A stretch of 39,375 bases of DNA, from positions 3,256,754 to 3,296,128 of the forward strand of contig NZ_LN831198.1 of NCBI RefSeq assembly GCF_001368795.1. Reading direction: 5' to 3'. Position 1 is the stretch's first letter; every line of letters begins with the position of its first letter. Of the stretch, positions 15,595-23,550 are shown in pieces. The stretch is from Paenibacillus ihuae (GTDB taxonomy: Bacteria; Bacillota; Bacilli; Paenibacillales; Paenibacillaceae). A model generated the notes under the pieces. It had not been told where the DNA came from, made no database searches, and saw nothing but the letters and a program-made list of their open reading frames with translations. The translations under genes were made by a program, and so were the position numbers.

Positions 15595-15978
15595 TTATCC
15601 AATTGCCACTATTAGACTGGTTATAAGCATTAACACTGCTACCGGAGCCCATATTCTTCTCTCCCACACACTTCTGGTAATGAGATTCAGGATTGTAGCC
15701 AGCACTGAAAAGGCAACAACAAACCAAATCGCCACATTTGCAAACCCGCTCCAGCCAGGAAGGATACTTCCCGATTGACTGAGCACGATGATTGCCAGAA
15801 AAGCTAATATGACGATCTGAATCAGACAGGCTACACGCATTGGAGCCGGGAGCTTACCGGGATATTTCCCGCCCATCGCATACTCGCCCCACGGCATGCC
15901 AACAGCTAATGCGGCCTGAAAAAGAATAACAATAGCAATCAGGATTGAAAACATTAATGATGAAATGAATAAGATCAT
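15595..15978 (-). CDS. Four-segment small membrane protein of unknown function
   Basis: A 127-residue protein with four hydrophobic segments (about residues 2-24, 48-68, 78-98 and 107-126) and few charges, plus a polar loop WGEYAMGGKYPGKLP between the first two. No family recognised. The frame is open to ATG 15999, but ATG 15978 has GTGAGG nine bases upstream and starts directly with the first membrane segment. Confidence 0.75.
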   Translation of the reverse strand: MILFISSLMFSILIAIVILFQAALAVGMPWGEYAMGGKYPGKLPAPMRVACLIQIVILAFLAIIVLSQSGSILPGWSGFANVAIWFVVAFSVLATILNLITRSVWERRIWAPVAVLMLITSLIVAIG

Positions 15979-16062
15979 GATTTCGTTCCTCACTTCCATG
16001 AAGCAGATTTTGTATAAGCTTATTCACCTTATTTCAAGAAATGCAGTGCAGGATTAGCGCCT

Positions 16063-17076
16063 CTACCACACATTAACAATAGGAACGTTATTCTCTAATC
16101 TCTCTCTGCTTTCTCTGATCCAATCTTTGAACCATTGATTTTCTGATGTACGGAATGTCTCATCACCCTCAAAATTCCGGAATGCCCCGATGTAAACAAT
16201 CAACTCCCGCAGCTTCAAGAACACAGGGATTTGCTTCAGCCAGTAATTATCTAATGTGTTTTCCTTACGGTATCCTTCCATGAAATAATGCATAAACCGG
16301 AGAGCTTGTTCTTCCCGGCTTGCTCCACCTCCTTCCCCTCCGTATACGTAGACCAGATAATAGATCTGAACGGCAATATCCTCTACAAACCAGCTGTACT
16401 GCGCCTCATCGAAATCGAATAACGTAATCCCGGCTTGCTCACTCACATGAAAATTCCCAAAACCCATATCACCATGAATAAGTCCGTAGGCGTCATTATC
16501 CATAGGCAGCTTTTTGAGGGTATCTATTATGCTGTAATAAGTTTCTTTTACACGATGATGTGAGGAAGGGAGGATGTCTATATTCTGCAAATAATAATTC
16601 AAATTCCAATCATGTCTCCGCAATTCGGCGTCCTGCTTCTTATATAGCTTGGAGAGCGCATGCATCTTACCTGTGATCTGGCCCAGTTGTTTGTATACTT
16701 CGTTATTGTTCAGGCATTCAGGATAGGGAATCTTATTCCCTGGAGCTTTTTCAAAACAGACGGCAGTAAAATACATCTCCGGTGCTTCAATAACTTCAGC
16801 CCAAGCATGATTGGCCGAAAGAATAGGTAGCGACGCAGAAATTCCGTTATTAGCCAGATACATAATCCAGTTAAGCTCTGCTTTTACCTGATTAGCCGAA
16901 CGATGTTTATCCGGAGTAACTCTTAATATGTATGATCTATCATTGTGCTGGTATTCGTATACAAAATTCTGAAACCCGCCAAGGTAAGATAACTCTTCCG
17001 TGTTGATTCCATAGCGGTTCGCTGCAATGTTCATAATTGAGTGTGTATTAAATACGTTCTTAATGGCATGCTCCAC
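16063..17076 (-). CDS. Phosphotransferase of the APH/homoserine-kinase-like group
   Basis: A 337-residue kinase of the aminoglycoside phosphotransferase fold. The catalytic loop is LIHGDMGFGNFHV (Brenner motif HGDxxxxN) and the metal-binding DFG equivalent is LFDFDEAQYSW. The N-lobe has ILRVTPDKHRSANQVKAELNW with the ATP-site Lys/Arg region. Substrates in this group range from homoserine and choline to antibiotics. GTG 17076 is chosen because GGAGGGG lies 6 bases before it; the ATG at 17069 is in another frame. It follows coaW by 20 bases on the same strand, so the two form an operon, although no metabolic link is evident. Confidence 0.88.
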   Translation of the reverse strand: MEHAIKNVFNTHSIMNIAANRYGINTEELSYLGGFQNFVYEYQHNDRSYILRVTPDKHRSANQVKAELNWIMYLANNGISASLPILSANHAWAEVIEAPEMYFTAVCFEKAPGNKIPYPECLNNNEVYKQLGQITGKMHALSKLYKKQDAELRRHDWNLNYYLQNIDILPSSHHRVKETYYSIIDTLKKLPMDNDAYGLIHGDMGFGNFHVSEQAGITLFDFDEAQYSWFVEDIAVQIYYLVYVYGGEGGGASREEQALRFMHYFMEGYRKENTLDNYWLKQIPVFLKLRELIVYIGAFRNFEGDETFRTSENQWFKDWIRESRERLENNVPIVNVW

Positions 17077-17096
17077 TTGATACCCCTCCGTTCAAC

Positions 17097-17906
17097 TCAC
17101 TCTAACGATAATAGCGCCCCAATTGCACCGCTGTACTCTCCATTCTTCAATAGTAATGGATGTGCCCCGCGTAATATCGTATAATCGGCAACAACCTTCG
17201 CAAGCGCTTCATTGCCTATAAAAGATGAACCAATATACACAATCGTCGATAGCCCATACTGCATAGCAGCGTGTACACTTACTGTGGTGACCGTCTCTCC
17301 AACCAATCCGATTACTGATGCCAGGTAGTCAGGTGTTTCGATAGCGGATGGTTTCCCGTTGATGTTGCCGAAATTACTGGCCGTCAAATCACCGGGAATC
17401 GGCGGCTCAGAGCCTTCATATATATGACTGACCTTCAAGTCCACCCTATCCCGGACGCCTTGCGGTGCCAGCTGAACAATATCGTCATAGTCACTGACTT
17501 CTGTAAGCAGTCTGGATAAACCGAGCAGGGTCCCGCCTCCGACGCCAGTACCGCCGATCCGGAAATGGCTGTCTGGCTTTACAATATGAACGGAAGTTCC
17601 AGTCCCTACATTGGTCAATACAAATTCCTGAGGTATGTCTTCTGTTTCCCGCAGTAAATATAGAACCCCCTTACAGGTGGCTTCGAACTCGGCCATTTTC
17701 AAGACGTTCTGCTGTAATAGTCTCTGAAGTACGTCACTTTTACCCCCGGTCACACAAAAACTGGCAGCTGGGAACTTTTTTTGCAGCCAAGAGACAGTAA
17801 AAAACATTTGACTGGACGGGAACTTGACCAGCTCAACCTTCCCGTGATTCAGATAAGCAATTTTTATAAGTGTACCGCCGGCATCTATTCCTACATTAAC
17901 CGTCAG
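17097..17906 (-). CDS. coaW: Type II pantothenate kinase, probable CTG start
   Basis: Catalyses ATP-dependent phosphorylation of pantothenate, the first step of coenzyme A synthesis. The ATP-binding motif NVGIDAGGTLIKIAYL lies at residues 4-19 and is in frame with the rest only when the protein begins at or before codon CTG 17906. Further motifs are TNVGTGTSVHIV, GGTGVGGGTLLGLSRL and TASNFGNI. No ATG, GTG or TTG exists between the upstream stop and the DAGGT motif. AGGAGGGG sits 5 bases before CTG, which gives a 269-residue protein of normal length. A start at ATG 17807 would delete the phosphate-binding loop. First gene of a pair with the APH-type kinase. Confidence 0.9.
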   Translation of the reverse strand: MTVNVGIDAGGTLIKIAYLNHGKVELVKFPSSQMFFTVSWLQKKFPAASFCVTGGKSDVLQRLLQQNVLKMAEFEATCKGVLYLLRETEDIPQEFVLTNVGTGTSVHIVKPDSHFRIGGTGVGGGTLLGLSRLLTEVSDYDDIVQLAPQGVRDRVDLKVSHIYEGSEPPIPGDLTASNFGNINGKPSAIETPDYLASVIGLVGETVTTVSVHAAMQYGLSTIVYIGSSFIGNEALAKVVADYTILRGAHPLLLKNGEYSGAIGALLSLE

Positions 17907-17979
17907 AGCTACCCCTCCTAGATGAATTCGCTATCATTTTCACTGGCTATCTTAACTTCTTGTACTGCCTCAATGTCAT

Positions 17980-18398
17980 TCATTGATCGTTCAACGTACC
18001 CGACCCCGCCTCTTGCATCCCCTTCAGCACCTGTTCCACCTCTGCCAGATTCTCCAGAACCCCATCCCGCTGCCTGCTAAGCTCCGCCATTCTCTGTCTA
18101 TTGTCCGTACCCGCTCCTGCAGCATATTCTGTGCAAAAACAAGCACCCCTGCCGTCCCGCAGCCCGATCTCAGCTTATAATTGAACAGCTTTTGAATATC
18201 CTTCACGGCAAAACCCCACTGCTTCAGCTGTACGATCGCCTGAAAATCCCGGACTTCCTTCTCGCCAAAGTAGTAGCGGCCCCGCTCAAGCTCGGGCTTG
18301 AGTAAAGCCAGCTCCATATAGTAACGCACCGTATCCGCTGTCGTTTCCATCTCTCTGACAAAGACTCCGATCTGCACCCGCATCTGCACCCTTGCCAT
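17980..18398 (-). pseudogene. MerR family regulator, frameshifted near the C-terminus
   Basis: The N-terminal domain is a MerR winged helix (TADTVRYYMELALLKPELE then RGRYYFGEKEVRDFQAIVQLK and GFAVKDIQKLFNYK) with a Cys in RSGCGTAGV. After VRTIDRE the first frame degenerates into a Trp-rich tail that stops at 18024. The next frame continues as MAELSRQRDGVLENLAEVEQ, the expected coiled-coil dimerisation helix, down to a TGA at 17980. One base is missing near 18086-18092; an extra A would restore it. ATG 18398 has no clear ribosome binding site and overlaps a 16-bp palindrome. It is divergent from a small membrane protein gene, the probable target. Confidence 0.82.
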
Positions 18399-18412
18399 GG
18401 GGTTAACCCCAT
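18397..18412. promoter_or_regulatory. 16-bp palindrome at the merR start
   Basis: ATGGGGTTAACCCCAT is a perfect palindrome between the divergent merR and membrane protein genes. On the plus strand TTGCCA (18393-18398) and TTAACT lie 19 bases apart around it, the long spacer typical of MerR-controlled promoters. On the minus strand TATAAT lies about 30 bases before the merR start. Confidence 0.65.
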
Positions 18413-18453
18413 ATGATTAACTCGTATTATATCCCACCACAAGGAGGAACAAG

Positions 18454-18735
18454 ATGATCTATTTCCTAATTGTCCTGTATGCACTGCTCATGGGAGCCGG
18501 CGCAATCGTCAACCGCCGTAACCTGGGTCTTACGCTTACAGCTGCCAACCTGCTTGGTTCATTTTCGCTGCTGTGCACACCGTTTCATCCGCTTTTTCTG
18601 TTACTTGGACTCATCGGGTTACTAGGCAGCGCCCTTGGTAACGGCTATGTGCTGCAGGGCCGTATCCGCCCTTTACACGTTGCCGTCCGGTGCGGAATTT
18701 CACTGGTTTTATTTATCGGTTACCTGCTCTTATAA
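18454..18735 (+). CDS. Small membrane protein, probable MerR target
   Basis: A 93-residue protein with three hydrophobic segments (about 1-20, 26-60 as two adjoining helices, 75-93) and a short basic loop NRRNLGL after the first. It has an excellent AAGGAGGA 5 bases before ATG 18454. No family recognised. Divergence from merR across a palindromic, long-spacer promoter suggests MerR control. It converges with the amidotransferase gene with an 11-base gap. Confidence 0.75.
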   Translation: MIYFLIVLYALLMGAGAIVNRRNLGLTLTAANLLGSFSLLCTPFHPLFLLLGLIGLLGSALGNGYVLQGRIRPLHVAVRCGISLVLFIGYLLL

Positions 18736-18746
18736 ATGAAATGTGA

Positions 18747-19445
18747 CTACGTAAGGCTGGCATGATGGAGGAAGGTTCTGATTAAAGGATGAACGAGTTG
18801 TTTAAGTGCTGAACGCTCCGGCTGGAATAAGGTTCCTACAAAAAACGGATGCTTGTCCAGCTCCATAATTCGGACTTCACCAGCAAAGTCTACTCCTGCC
18901 ATGCGCAATCCTGCCTGCTCCAGTAAAGGGGCATACTTAGGATTCAGACCATAATTGCAAATGCCGTATTGCTCAACAATTTCATCCGTTCCATAAATAT
19001 TCCTTACTTTTGAACCGGGAGTCAGTTTGAAGGTATGTATTTGTTCACTAACCGAGCAAGTGAGAGGGGCCACTAACACCAGTGATGCCGCAGGGTTTTC
19101 CTCTGCATGATCCGCCTCTGACAGTCCCAGGACATTCCTGGCGAATTCAATAATCATATGCTGAAAACCGCCGCATGTACCAATAAAAGGAACCTGATGC
19201 TCACGGGCAAAACGAATACCGTTCAGTGCACCTTGCATGCTGTGGTAAGGGCTGGCCGGAACCGTCCATAACCCCTGATAGTTGGATAACGTCACCTCGA
19301 CATCCTGCTCAAGTGATGGTGTAGGAATCCAGTCGAAGCTGACAGGTGAACCGAGATCCTCTGCTGCTAACCGGATTGCCTGCGGTATGGCCACATGTGC
19401 GGTTACCTGTGCATCATAATCACCAATTAATCCAATACGGAACAC
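18747..19445 (-). CDS. Stand-alone CTP-synthase-like glutamine amidotransferase domain protein
   Basis: A 232-residue class I amidotransferase fold that starts FRIGLIGDYDAQVTAHVAIP, like the free-standing proteins annotated as CTP synthase C-terminal region-related (seleno)proteins. The nucleophile elbow is intact (PFIGTCGGFQHMII). The position that holds the catalytic His-x-Glu in CTP synthase reads FVGTLFQPERSAL, that is Gln in place of His, so normal glutaminase chemistry is doubtful. GTG 19445 is used: AGGAAG lies 7 bases upstream and the ATG two bases further is in another frame. The role of these proteins is not established. Confidence 0.85.
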   Translation of the reverse strand: MFRIGLIGDYDAQVTAHVAIPQAIRLAAEDLGSPVSFDWIPTPSLEQDVEVTLSNYQGLWTVPASPYHSMQGALNGIRFAREHQVPFIGTCGGFQHMIIEFARNVLGLSEADHAEENPAASLVLVAPLTCSVSEQIHTFKLTPGSKVRNIYGTDEIVEQYGICNYGLNPKYAPLLEQAGLRMAGVDFAGEVRIMELDKHPFFVGTLFQPERSALKQLVHPLIRTFLHHASLT

Positions 19446-19468
19446 ATGAACACTTCCTCTCGGCTATA

Positions 19469-19948
19469 TTAAATTCTGAAAAGCTCTCTACCTATCAAGT
19501 TTGCAGTAACCGGCTCTTTTCCAATTTCCCGTGACCAGATAGACAATTGCCCGATGTGGTGGATCTCATGGGCGATGACATGCCTCAGGACTTCACCGTA
19601 TGGATGGGCTTCCTGTGTTCCATCATCCAAGATATCCATCATGATGCGGTCCTCAAGGCTGTCGTCCCATGCATAGACAAATGGAGCTACTTCCGTGTGG
19701 CAGCGGGCAGAGAACTCCTTGATTTGCTGGAGACTGGCGACCTCTTCGAACGAAGGAATATCAATTTGTCGCTCTTGAATTCCACCGCAGATCCAGCCAT
19801 ATTCGACAGCTACAATATGATAGAGAGTGGGGAGAATGTACCCTATACCACCTATGCGCTGTTTCATCAGCTCTTCCTGGCTCACCATTTCACACCAGTC
19901 GAACCAGTCATTACGGACTTGCCAGTTGTATTCGAATAGTTTGATCAT
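19469..19948 (-). CDS. DinB family putative metal-dependent hydrolase/thiol transferase
   Basis: A 159-residue four-helix protein of the DinB/YfiT-like superfamily. The three metal-ligand His are visible: one in LPTLYHIVAVEY and two in HVIAHEIHHIGQLSIW. Related enzymes use bacillithiol or similar thiols, but most DinB members have no known substrate. ATG 19948 has AGGAGG 10 bases upstream. It is upstream of the amidotransferase on the same strand with a 23-base gap, suggesting an operon. Confidence 0.88.
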   Translation of the reverse strand: MIKLFEYNWQVRNDWFDWCEMVSQEELMKQRIGGIGYILPTLYHIVAVEYGWICGGIQERQIDIPSFEEVASLQQIKEFSARCHTEVAPFVYAWDDSLEDRIMMDILDDGTQEAHPYGEVLRHVIAHEIHHIGQLSIWSREIGKEPVTANLIGRELFRI

Positions 19949-19990
19949 ATTCTCTCGACCTCCTGAATTGTAAAATGCACTGCAGTGATT

Positions 19991-20701
19991 TCACTTCACT
20001 GAATTAACCGTCCAGTGTTTATCCTTATATACAAGCCGATATTCCGCTTCGGCTTTTGCTTTTAACTTTTCCAAGTTATTATACAGATCGTCTAAGTTCA
20101 AAATCTCCCCAATGATATTCAGCGGAATTTCCAGGCTGTTTCTTGTCTTGATGGTTCTGTTCCACTCAACCAACACTCCCTTGCTGGCAAGTGAAGTGAG
20201 CTGCTCTGCGGCATCCAGTCCAAGCGTCTTCACTTTCCTTTTGCGTGCATGCCATTTTGCAGGGAAAATATGCTGCAGCATAATGGTATAATCTTGGATG
20301 TCTCTATAGTAAATTTTGTTGTACCATCCGTCATCATGAGCTAAATAAACAAACCTGTTGCTCAGTTTATCAAAGAACGGGGTATTTAACGGTTGATGAT
20401 AATGGCCTAAATACAGCAGTTCTGCCTTCTCCTGCGGTTCCAGCTGATCAAGTGCAGGCATACTACCGAAATCAATCCAGCAAAAATCCCCGTATTTATA
20501 CACATCTTCTCGGTAAAACTCCTCCAGACGTTCTTTTCTTACAAAATCCATCCGTAATCCAGAATGGAAATCCTGTCCTGTGTATCCCGAAGCCAGAAGT
20601 AAAATGTTAGATAGTCCTGCTGGGAACGAACTGACAAACTCGTTGAAATTCACCCCCGTAGAGATTACGGACTGATCTGCTTCGTTAAAGATCATATACA
20701 T
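19991..20701 (-). CDS. Hypothetical protein, 236 residues
   Basis: A soluble protein without signal or membrane segment. The N-terminal half contains FCWIDFGSMPALDQLEPQEK and ELLYLGHYHQPLNTPFF, then LAHDDGWYNKIYYRDI, an aromatic-rich arrangement. The C-terminal part is helical and lysine-rich (LYNNLEKLKAKAEAEYRL). I do not recognise the family. The ribosome binding site of ATG 20701 is weak. It lies downstream of the CdiI-like immunity gene on the same strand with an 80-base gap, so a role linked to toxin immunity is possible but unsupported. Confidence 0.65.
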   Translation of the reverse strand: MYMIFNEADQSVISTGVNFNEFVSSFPAGLSNILLLASGYTGQDFHSGLRMDFVRKERLEEFYREDVYKYGDFCWIDFGSMPALDQLEPQEKAELLYLGHYHQPLNTPFFDKLSNRFVYLAHDDGWYNKIYYRDIQDYTIMLQHIFPAKWHARKRKVKTLGLDAAEQLTSLASKGVLVEWNRTIKTRNSLEIPLNIIGEILNLDDLYNNLEKLKAKAEAEYRLVYKDKHWTVNSVK

Positions 20702-20781
20702 AATGTCTCTGCTCTTGATAGGTACACCTCCAGTTCTAAAGACAGGTCACTATACGCTCTAGATACTAACCGGAATCCTCG

Positions 20782-21195
20782 CTAATCCCCTAATTCATAG
20801 CTGCGTTTGTAATCGTTAATGATTTCGGCGAAGGTCTCTAATTCAACTTTCAGTGAATCTATTATGCTATCTAGCTCATAATGCAGCCTGCTTTGTTGCT
20901 TCCAAAAATCATTATTGATTCTAACAATGGCATATAACAAATCACCTGCAAATAATTCTCCTGAACTGAAATGATTTTTAGCTAATCTATATAATGCGAT
21001 GGGTACTAAATAATCTAATGAAATCTTCTGGAGAATCATTAGTCTAAAATCTTCATTTGTCCAATATTGCAGGGGTAACTTTCTTAGCTCATGTACTTTG
21101 AAGACTAGCCCGGTTGAATGAACAGGAGCATCTCCCCAATCCTTCAACTCAAGTTCGTTTAGAGACTTGTTGAAATCTATATCTTTTAAGTCCAT
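20782..21195 (-). CDS. CDI-type (CdiI-like) immunity protein, orphan
   Basis: A 137-residue cytoplasmic protein with the pattern of a contact-dependent-inhibition immunity family: KSLNELELKDWGDAP at the start, then VHELRKLPLQYWTNEDFRLM and PIALYRLAKNHFSSGELFAGDLL. In relatives the corresponding string is LExxxWGxP...CHxLRKKPLxxFTVEDLRxMIGQ...LIPLALExL...GDLL. Such proteins bind and neutralise a cognate toxin domain. No CdiA, WXG/LXG or Rhs toxin is near, so it is an orphan, perhaps protecting against neighbours' toxins. ATG 21195 has GGGAGG six bases upstream. Confidence 0.75.
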   Translation of the reverse strand: MDLKDIDFNKSLNELELKDWGDAPVHSTGLVFKVHELRKLPLQYWTNEDFRLMILQKISLDYLVPIALYRLAKNHFSSGELFAGDLLYAIVRINNDFWKQQSRLHYELDSIIDSLKVELETFAEIINDYKRSYELGD

Positions 21196-21229
21196 ATAGA
21201 ACCTCCCTTAAGCATCATTTTATCGTTCA

Positions 21230-21889
21230 TTACCTAGCTATAGTCCTATCCGTCAACTTCCCGGATCTCCCTATCATCCGCACACCAACAAATACAAACC
21301 ACACCGCGGAAGCCGCCTGACACACAAACCCCGCTGCACTTCCGATCAGCCACGGAAAAGCGCCGATAAGATCCAGCACCGCAACCACAAATCCAAAGTA
21401 GGCCGCAGACTTGCCGAGCGCACTTTTTCTAATAACAAGACACAAGATAATGGTTGCTATGCTTAGTATGATCGCTACAGCGTGTATGCCTCCATGGTAG
21501 ATGCTGAGAACCAGCTTATAGATATCCGGTGAAAGCTCAATATCATAGACAGGATAGACGAGCCTCCCCAGGATGATGTCGAGGATGATGTATACCGGGA
21601 CAGTGACAACCAGCAGACCGCAGCCCAGCAGCGCTTTGATCGTATCCGTCTTCTCCAATACCTTGTACAGTCCGGCGGTGGAAGGGATAAGCAATAATGA
21701 GGCAAACATCAGCAGCTCGTCTGCCATCGAAATATTGAACCTCCACTCCTCCAGCCAGTTCATCAGCTCCGTATCCGACAGTGGGGGGCTAGGCACCGGG
21801 AGAAGAAACAGAGACACACCCAGGAAAAGAAGTCCCGAAAGAATAAAGGAAATTCCGCCAAATTTAACAATTCCGATTTTTGGTTTCAT
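21230..21889 (-). CDS. Six-segment integral membrane protein
   Basis: A 219-residue protein with about six hydrophobic segments: residues 9-30, 60-78, 86-108, 130-152, 160-182 and 185-205. A Ser/Pro-rich outer loop (LPVPSPPLSDTEL) follows the first. No transporter signature or catalytic motif is seen; it resembles DUF4386-type membrane proteins in layout only. Start ATG 21889 has no clear ribosome binding site, and the gene follows the HAD gene by 21 bases, so it may depend on upstream translation. Confidence 0.72.
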   Translation of the reverse strand: MKPKIGIVKFGGISFILSGLLFLGVSLFLLPVPSPPLSDTELMNWLEEWRFNISMADELLMFASLLLIPSTAGLYKVLEKTDTIKALLGCGLLVVTVPVYIILDIILGRLVYPVYDIELSPDIYKLVLSIYHGGIHAVAIILSIATIILCLVIRKSALGKSAAYFGFVVAVLDLIGAFPWLIGSAAGFVCQAASAVWFVFVGVRMIGRSGKLTDRTIAR

Positions 21890-21910
21890 GGATTTCAGCT
21901 CGATTCCGGG

Positions 21911-22531
21911 TTAGTTAAACAACTCTACAAGATCTTTTAAACGATTAATCGTATAATCCGGTCGGCTGACCGTCCCGAATCCATAGCTTGCAAAGACGAA
22001 AGGAATTCCGGCAAACGCAGCCGCCTTCTGGTCCCCTTCCGTATCCCCCACATAAACCGGGTTCGCTAAGTTGTTTCTTTGCATGATCAGCTTAATATTC
22101 TCCCCCTTGGAAAGCCCGGTTCTACCCGGATTCTCAAAATCGGTGAAATACTTATCCAACTTATGATACTTATAAAAAGCTTCAATATATCCTGCCTGGC
22201 AATTGCTTACGATGAATAGCTTGTATTTTGAGGATAACACCTGGAGCACGGCCTCCAGCTCCTCATATAACATTCCGCCTTGCTCGGCAAGATACTGGCA
22301 CTCCATTGCACAACATTCACTTAAAATCTTTTCTTGAATGTGCTCCTCTAAGCTAGGGAACAGTTTTCTGCCAACCTCTGCAACTTGGAGGCCCATTATT
22401 CCTTTCAAATTATCCTTAGTGATTTCATTGCCGATCTCTGTGTAGCTGCTTAATACAGAATTCCAGCCCACCACTACTACTTCCGTAGAATCCCAGAGGG
22501 TTCCATCTAAATCAAAAATAATGCTATCCAT
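21911..22531 (-). CDS. HAD-superfamily phosphatase (phosphoglycolate-phosphatase-like)
   Basis: A 206-residue HAD hydrolase with all four motifs: I FDLDGTLWDS with the nucleophile Asp, II IVSNCQ, III Lys in GLSKGENIKL and IV VYVGDTEGDQKAA. The helical cap between motifs I and II places it in subfamily I. It dephosphorylates a small phosphorylated metabolite in the cytoplasm; the substrate cannot be told from sequence. First gene of a possible pair with the membrane protein. Confidence 0.9.
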   Translation of the reverse strand: MDSIIFDLDGTLWDSTEVVVVGWNSVLSSYTEIGNEITKDNLKGIMGLQVAEVGRKLFPSLEEHIQEKILSECCAMECQYLAEQGGMLYEELEAVLQVLSSKYKLFIVSNCQAGYIEAFYKYHKLDKYFTDFENPGRTGLSKGENIKLIMQRNNLANPVYVGDTEGDQKAAAFAGIPFVFASYGFGTVSRPDYTINRLKDLVELFN

Positions 22532-22624
22532 GCAAGCCCCGCCTTTGGTTGGTAAAATATTTATCGCTTTGAATCCTGTTTCACAATTATGATATCATTT
22601 CCAGCCTTCCTTTTGCAGTCCTGG

Positions 22625-22630
22625 TATAAT
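22625..22630 (+). promoter_or_regulatory. Extended -10 element before the lipoprotein gene
   Basis: TGGTATAAT gives a perfect TATAAT with the TGn extension at 22622-22630, but no good -35. The transcript would begin only about 3 to 5 bases before ATG 22640, so the mRNA may be nearly leaderless. Confidence 0.4.
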
Positions 22631-22639
22631 TGGGGGGAT

Positions 22640-23458
22640 ATGCAAATTACACAGAAAGGGTTGAGTCCAATCCGAACTACAATACAGGCAGCGGGCGCGA
22701 TTCTTTCGCTTAGCTTGCTCCTGGGCTGCAGCAGTCAAAAGTCATCCATCTCCGTTGCTGCTACTTTTGAAGCAGCTCCGTCAACTTCACCAGCTTCAAC
22801 TCCTTCTGGTTCATCTGCCGCGACGGACCCGGCACAGCTTCCAGAAAATACAGAAGGTATCACCAGCCAATTCCCACTGGAGGGTCTGGCCAGTTCAGTG
22901 ATAATAGATTCTGTTAATGATGCTCAGACGATTCGGGCGAGAACAGCAGCGGGGCAAGGCGAACTGCTGATGATTTCCAGCGGTCCTGAAGAGCGGGGAC
23001 ATCTGAATGTATCCAGCAATTACGGTCTGGAAGGGGAGCAGACTTATCAGGCGGACTACTCCATCGTGTACCGGAAAGGAAACCAAGATCTGGAATTGTC
23101 TAAGCTACCTGCTTTTTTATTCGTCCAGCCGACAGACTGTATCTTGGATTTTGCAAGGGTAAGCTTTAAAGAGGCAGATATGTACCTGCCAACTCCCCAG
23201 TATAAGTCCGGACATGGACTGGTCGGGTATGCCTTTGCTATCGACAAACGGAGCGGGGAGGCCTTTCCGCTATCCTTCGTACAGGACGGTATCGTACAAG
23301 ATACGCTTGTCTATGCCGAACTGCAGCCGGCACCAGTCAACGATCATGAACAGTTGGTCGTATTCTCTCCGGTTGGCGCTGGGGGCGAACCGGAACTGGA
23401 GCCAAGGGTATACATATTGGATCTGGTAAACCATCAATTTGTCGCCCGCAAAAACTAA
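22640..23458 (+). CDS. Secreted lipoprotein of unknown function
   Basis: A 272-residue protein. The N-terminus has Lys6 and Arg11, a hydrophobic stretch and lipobox LLLGC, so it is lipidated and exported. A 30-residue Ser/Thr/Pro/Ala linker (PSTSPASTPSGSSAATDP) follows. The remaining domain (about residues 75-272) is beta-rich without a recognised family. The frame is open to ATG 22589, but ATG 22640 is chosen for the signal peptide; GGGGGG lies only two bases before it, an unusually short spacing. It is divergent from the HAD gene and converges on the ABC-F gene. Confidence 0.78.
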   Translation: MQITQKGLSPIRTTIQAAGAILSLSLLLGCSSQKSSISVAATFEAAPSTSPASTPSGSSAATDPAQLPENTEGITSQFPLEGLASSVIIDSVNDAQTIRARTAAGQGELLMISSGPEERGHLNVSSNYGLEGEQTYQADYSIVYRKGNQDLELSKLPAFLFVQPTDCILDFARVSFKEADMYLPTPQYKSGHGLVGYAFAIDKRSGEAFPLSFVQDGIVQDTLVYAELQPAPVNDHEQLVVFSPVGAGGEPELEPRVYILDLVNHQFVARKN

Positions 23459-23511
23459 ACCGGAAGGCCGTTAAATGGGTCCAACGCATCCCTCAAATCC
23501 GCCAAACATAC

Positions 23512-23536
23512 AAAAAAGCTGCCTCATAGAGGCAGC
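23512..23536 (-). terminator. Terminator of the ABC-F gene
   Basis: GCTGCCTC/GAGGCAGC forms a perfect 8-bp stem (23518-23525 with 23529-23536) with a 3-base loop, followed on the minus strand by six T. Located 15 bases after the ABC-F stop. Confidence 0.92.
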
Positions 23537-23550
23537 CCGGCGATAACCGT

